From: Bacillota bacterium
Lineage (GTDB): Bacteria; Bacillota; Clostridia; Lachnospirales; Lachnospiraceae
Assembly: GCA_023437885.1 (NCBI GenBank)
Contig: JAEZFH010000501.1
Coordinates: forward strand, 1-14,906
Length of the DNA: 14,906 nt
Direction of reading: 5' to 3'
Shown here: positions 14,150 through 14,906 of the stretch, piece by piece
Position numbering within the stretch: position 1 is the stretch's first letter
Layout of the letters: every line of letters starts with the position of its first letter
Translations under genes and position numbers: made by a program
Notes under the pieces: model-generated
Seen by the model: only the letters and a program-made list of their open reading frames with translations
What the model was told of the DNA's origin: nothing
The model's database searches: none

Positions 14150-14178
14150 TTTACCATATTTTAACATGGTTATATAAT
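14150..14178 (+). promoter_or_regulatory. Divergent plus-strand promoter reading into the structured region
   Basis: TTTACC (14150-14155), a 17-nt spacer and a perfect TATAAT (14173-14178) form a good promoter back to back with the KamA-like promoter; the two -35 elements are 3 nt apart. It would start transcription near 14185, with no plus-strand gene downstream in the window. Confidence 0.55.
14153..14170. promoter_or_regulatory. Palindrome shared by two divergent promoters
   Basis: ACCAT and ATGGT form a perfect inverted repeat with an 8-nt AT-rich spacer. It lies between -35 and -10 of the plus-strand promoter and just upstream of the -35 of the KamA-like promoter, so one regulator could affect both. 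No regulator is identified. Confidence 0.4.
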
Positions 14179-14184
14179 ATCGTT

Positions 14185-14432
14185 TCAACAAAAGTTTAAT
14201 ATGACTGTGCGCGAACAACTAGGGCGTATCACTTCGGGCCAAGTTGGCCCGAAGTCCCAGTCCAGCGGAGTCGAATTTGCCGTACAATGGTATGGACGAA
14301 AATGGGACAGATTTTCCTTTATCCTGTTCTCCGTTTTCGGCAAGGCCATGATACGGCAAAAATCCAGACAGTCATAGGTTTAAGAGTAGAGATTTTGCGT
14401 CAGCAAAATACTACTCGTCCCTGACTGGCTGG
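14185..14432 (+). ncRNA. Candidate structured non-coding RNA, about 250 nt
   Basis: Downstream of the plus-strand promoter at 14150-14178 a gene-free stretch holds three strong hairpins in a row. H1: ACTTCGGGCCAA/TTGGCCCGAAGT, 12 perfect pairs around one base (14231-14255). H2: a long hairpin at 14276-14360 with TTTGCCGTA/TACGGCAAA (9 pairs), a 2x2 internal loop, ATGG/CCAT, an internal loop, CGAAAA/TTTTCG and GGACAG/CTGTTC (one G-U). H3: CCAGACAGTCA/TGACTGGCTGG (10 of 11 pairs, 14364-14374 with 14422-14432), which encloses GAGTAG-ATTTTGC-GTCA-GCAAAAT-CTACTC (14384-14416). I recognise no known RNA family: no RNase P, SRP RNA, tmRNA, 6S, T-box or group II intron domain V signature. A mobile-element remnant remains possible. 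Confidence 0.5.
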
Positions 14433-14470
14433 ATAGGCGTAGCAGTGTAATTTGAGAGTAATTCTGCAAT

Positions 14471-14495
14471 AAGGATAAACCCCTTATATCCTTTT
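14471..14495 (+). terminator. Weak candidate terminator after the structured region
   Basis: AAGGATA (14471-14477) pairs with TATCCTT (14487-14493) around a 9-nt loop, followed by only two more T bases. A competing hairpin (ATAAGG/CCTTAT) overlaps it. It could end the plus-strand RNA or, being almost symmetric, act on the convergent gene. Confidence 0.25.
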
Positions 14496-14544
14496 ACGGG
14501 ATTGTTCTTTATGGAATCTGTTTGACTTCGCATATGCTCATTTT

Positions 14545-14892
14545 TTACACAATATTTTCTCCCAAAATAATCTTTGGCATTGTAGTTAAGCATCTATTCC
14601 ATCGTTTATAAAAATGTTCCAACCCCAATTTAGATACTCTTGCATGAGTTTCTTCGTCCCTAACAGTCCAATGTAAAACATATGTAACCTTACCAACAAA
14701 TCTTGTTAGGGCAATTGGTAATTCTCCTTGTTTTACTGCATTGAAATCAGATTGGCGATGTGTTCGCTTAATATATTTAACATCAATAACACCGTCCTGT
14801 TGCATATAAAACTCTGCAACTTCTCTCATTAATACTTCGATTTCATCTTGCTTTTCTATTTTCGCCTCATAAATACAAATTTCATTAAACAT
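14545..14892 (-). CDS. Small protein, possibly dimeric alpha/beta-barrel (ABM-like)
   Basis: A 115-aa soluble protein. The ATG at 14892 follows a GGTGG-containing purine-rich SD. The predicted order is a strand (NEICIYEAKI), a long helix (about residues 14-31), a strand (VIDVKYIKRTH), then after a loop a strand (KVTYVLHWTVRDEE), a helix, and a C-terminal strand. This is the ferredoxin-like pattern of the antibiotic biosynthesis monooxygenase and related dimeric alpha/beta-barrel families, where such proteins may be oxygenases or stress proteins. No catalytic residues can be assigned, so the function is left open. The gene and its downstream flank are visibly more AT-rich than the rest of the window, which may mean a different origin. 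Confidence 0.6.
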   Translation of the reverse strand: MFNEICIYEAKIEKQDEIEVLMREVAEFYMQQDGVIDVKYIKRTHRQSDFNAVKQGELPIALTRFVGKVTYVLHWTVRDEETHARVSKLGLEHFYKRWNRCLTTMPKIILGENIV

Positions 14893-14906
14893 ATAACCAC
14901 CACCTC

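Noticed and set aside
14185..14432. A retron msr-msd region
   Set aside because: The hairpin density fits, but there is no reverse transcriptase gene nearby in the window and no long a1/a2 pairing between the two ends of the region.
14411..14593. Minus-strand 60-codon frame overlapping the end of the 115-aa protein gene
   Set aside because: It has no SD and starts inside the better-supported gene. Its tail crosses the H3 hairpin of the candidate RNA.

Overview
The window looks like chromosomal DNA from a low-to-mid-GC Gram-positive anaerobe of the Lachnospiraceae/Clostridia type. The support is strong AGGAGG-type Shine-Dalgarno (SD) sites, sigma-A-like promoters, TTG starts, and family content typical of that group: a DUF5685-like protein next to a J-domain protein with a Cys-rich tail, a DUF3877-like protein, Big_2 surface proteins and a KamA-type radical SAM enzyme. 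This assignment comes from recognising proteins by eye, not from a search. I see no rRNA, tRNA, CRISPR array, transposase, integrase or phage gene.

Layout, left to right. (1) 11-2377, minus: a secreted 788-residue repeat protein. (2) 2378-3157: a long intergenic region with four tandem hairpin repeats, paired 12-bp direct repeats around a weak promoter, a degenerate 49-nt tandem repeat, and a strong minus-strand promoter that feeds a short leader ending in an intrinsic terminator. (3) 3158-4827, plus: two ABC-2 permease genes with no ATPase gene beside them. (4) 4829-6274, minus: a class-C beta-lactamase-like serine hydrolase. (5) 8375 down to 6348, minus: an overlapping three-gene operon, DUF5685-like protein, then J-domain protein, then a small polytopic membrane protein. 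(6) 8584-9180, minus, and 9373-10023, plus: a rhomboid protease divergent from a TetR regulator, with two palindromes between them. (7) 10224-11234, plus: a secreted protein of four Ig-like repeats with its SD in a hairpin, followed by a 53-codon ORF that lies over a long imperfect hairpin. (8) 11591-12640, minus: a DUF3877-like tail-anchored protein with a structured upstream region. (9) 12962-14059, minus: a KamA-family radical SAM enzyme with a near-consensus promoter. (10) 14150-14500: a divergent promoter reading into about 250 nt of very structured, gene-free DNA, a candidate non-coding RNA. (11) 14545-14892, minus: a small ferredoxin-fold-like protein.

Most protein genes here are ordinary housekeeping or envelope genes. 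The most unusual material is in the non-coding stretches: the candidate RNA at 14185-14432, the covarying tandem hairpins at 2411-2540, the promoter-leader-terminator unit at 2870-3007, and the SD hairpin at 10197-10219. Among the proteins, the DUF5685-like one stands out because two Asp-rich motifs recall isoprenoid-synthase-like helical enzymes, and it is tightly coupled to a J-domain protein and a membrane protein. All structures were paired by eye; no folding program or database was used.
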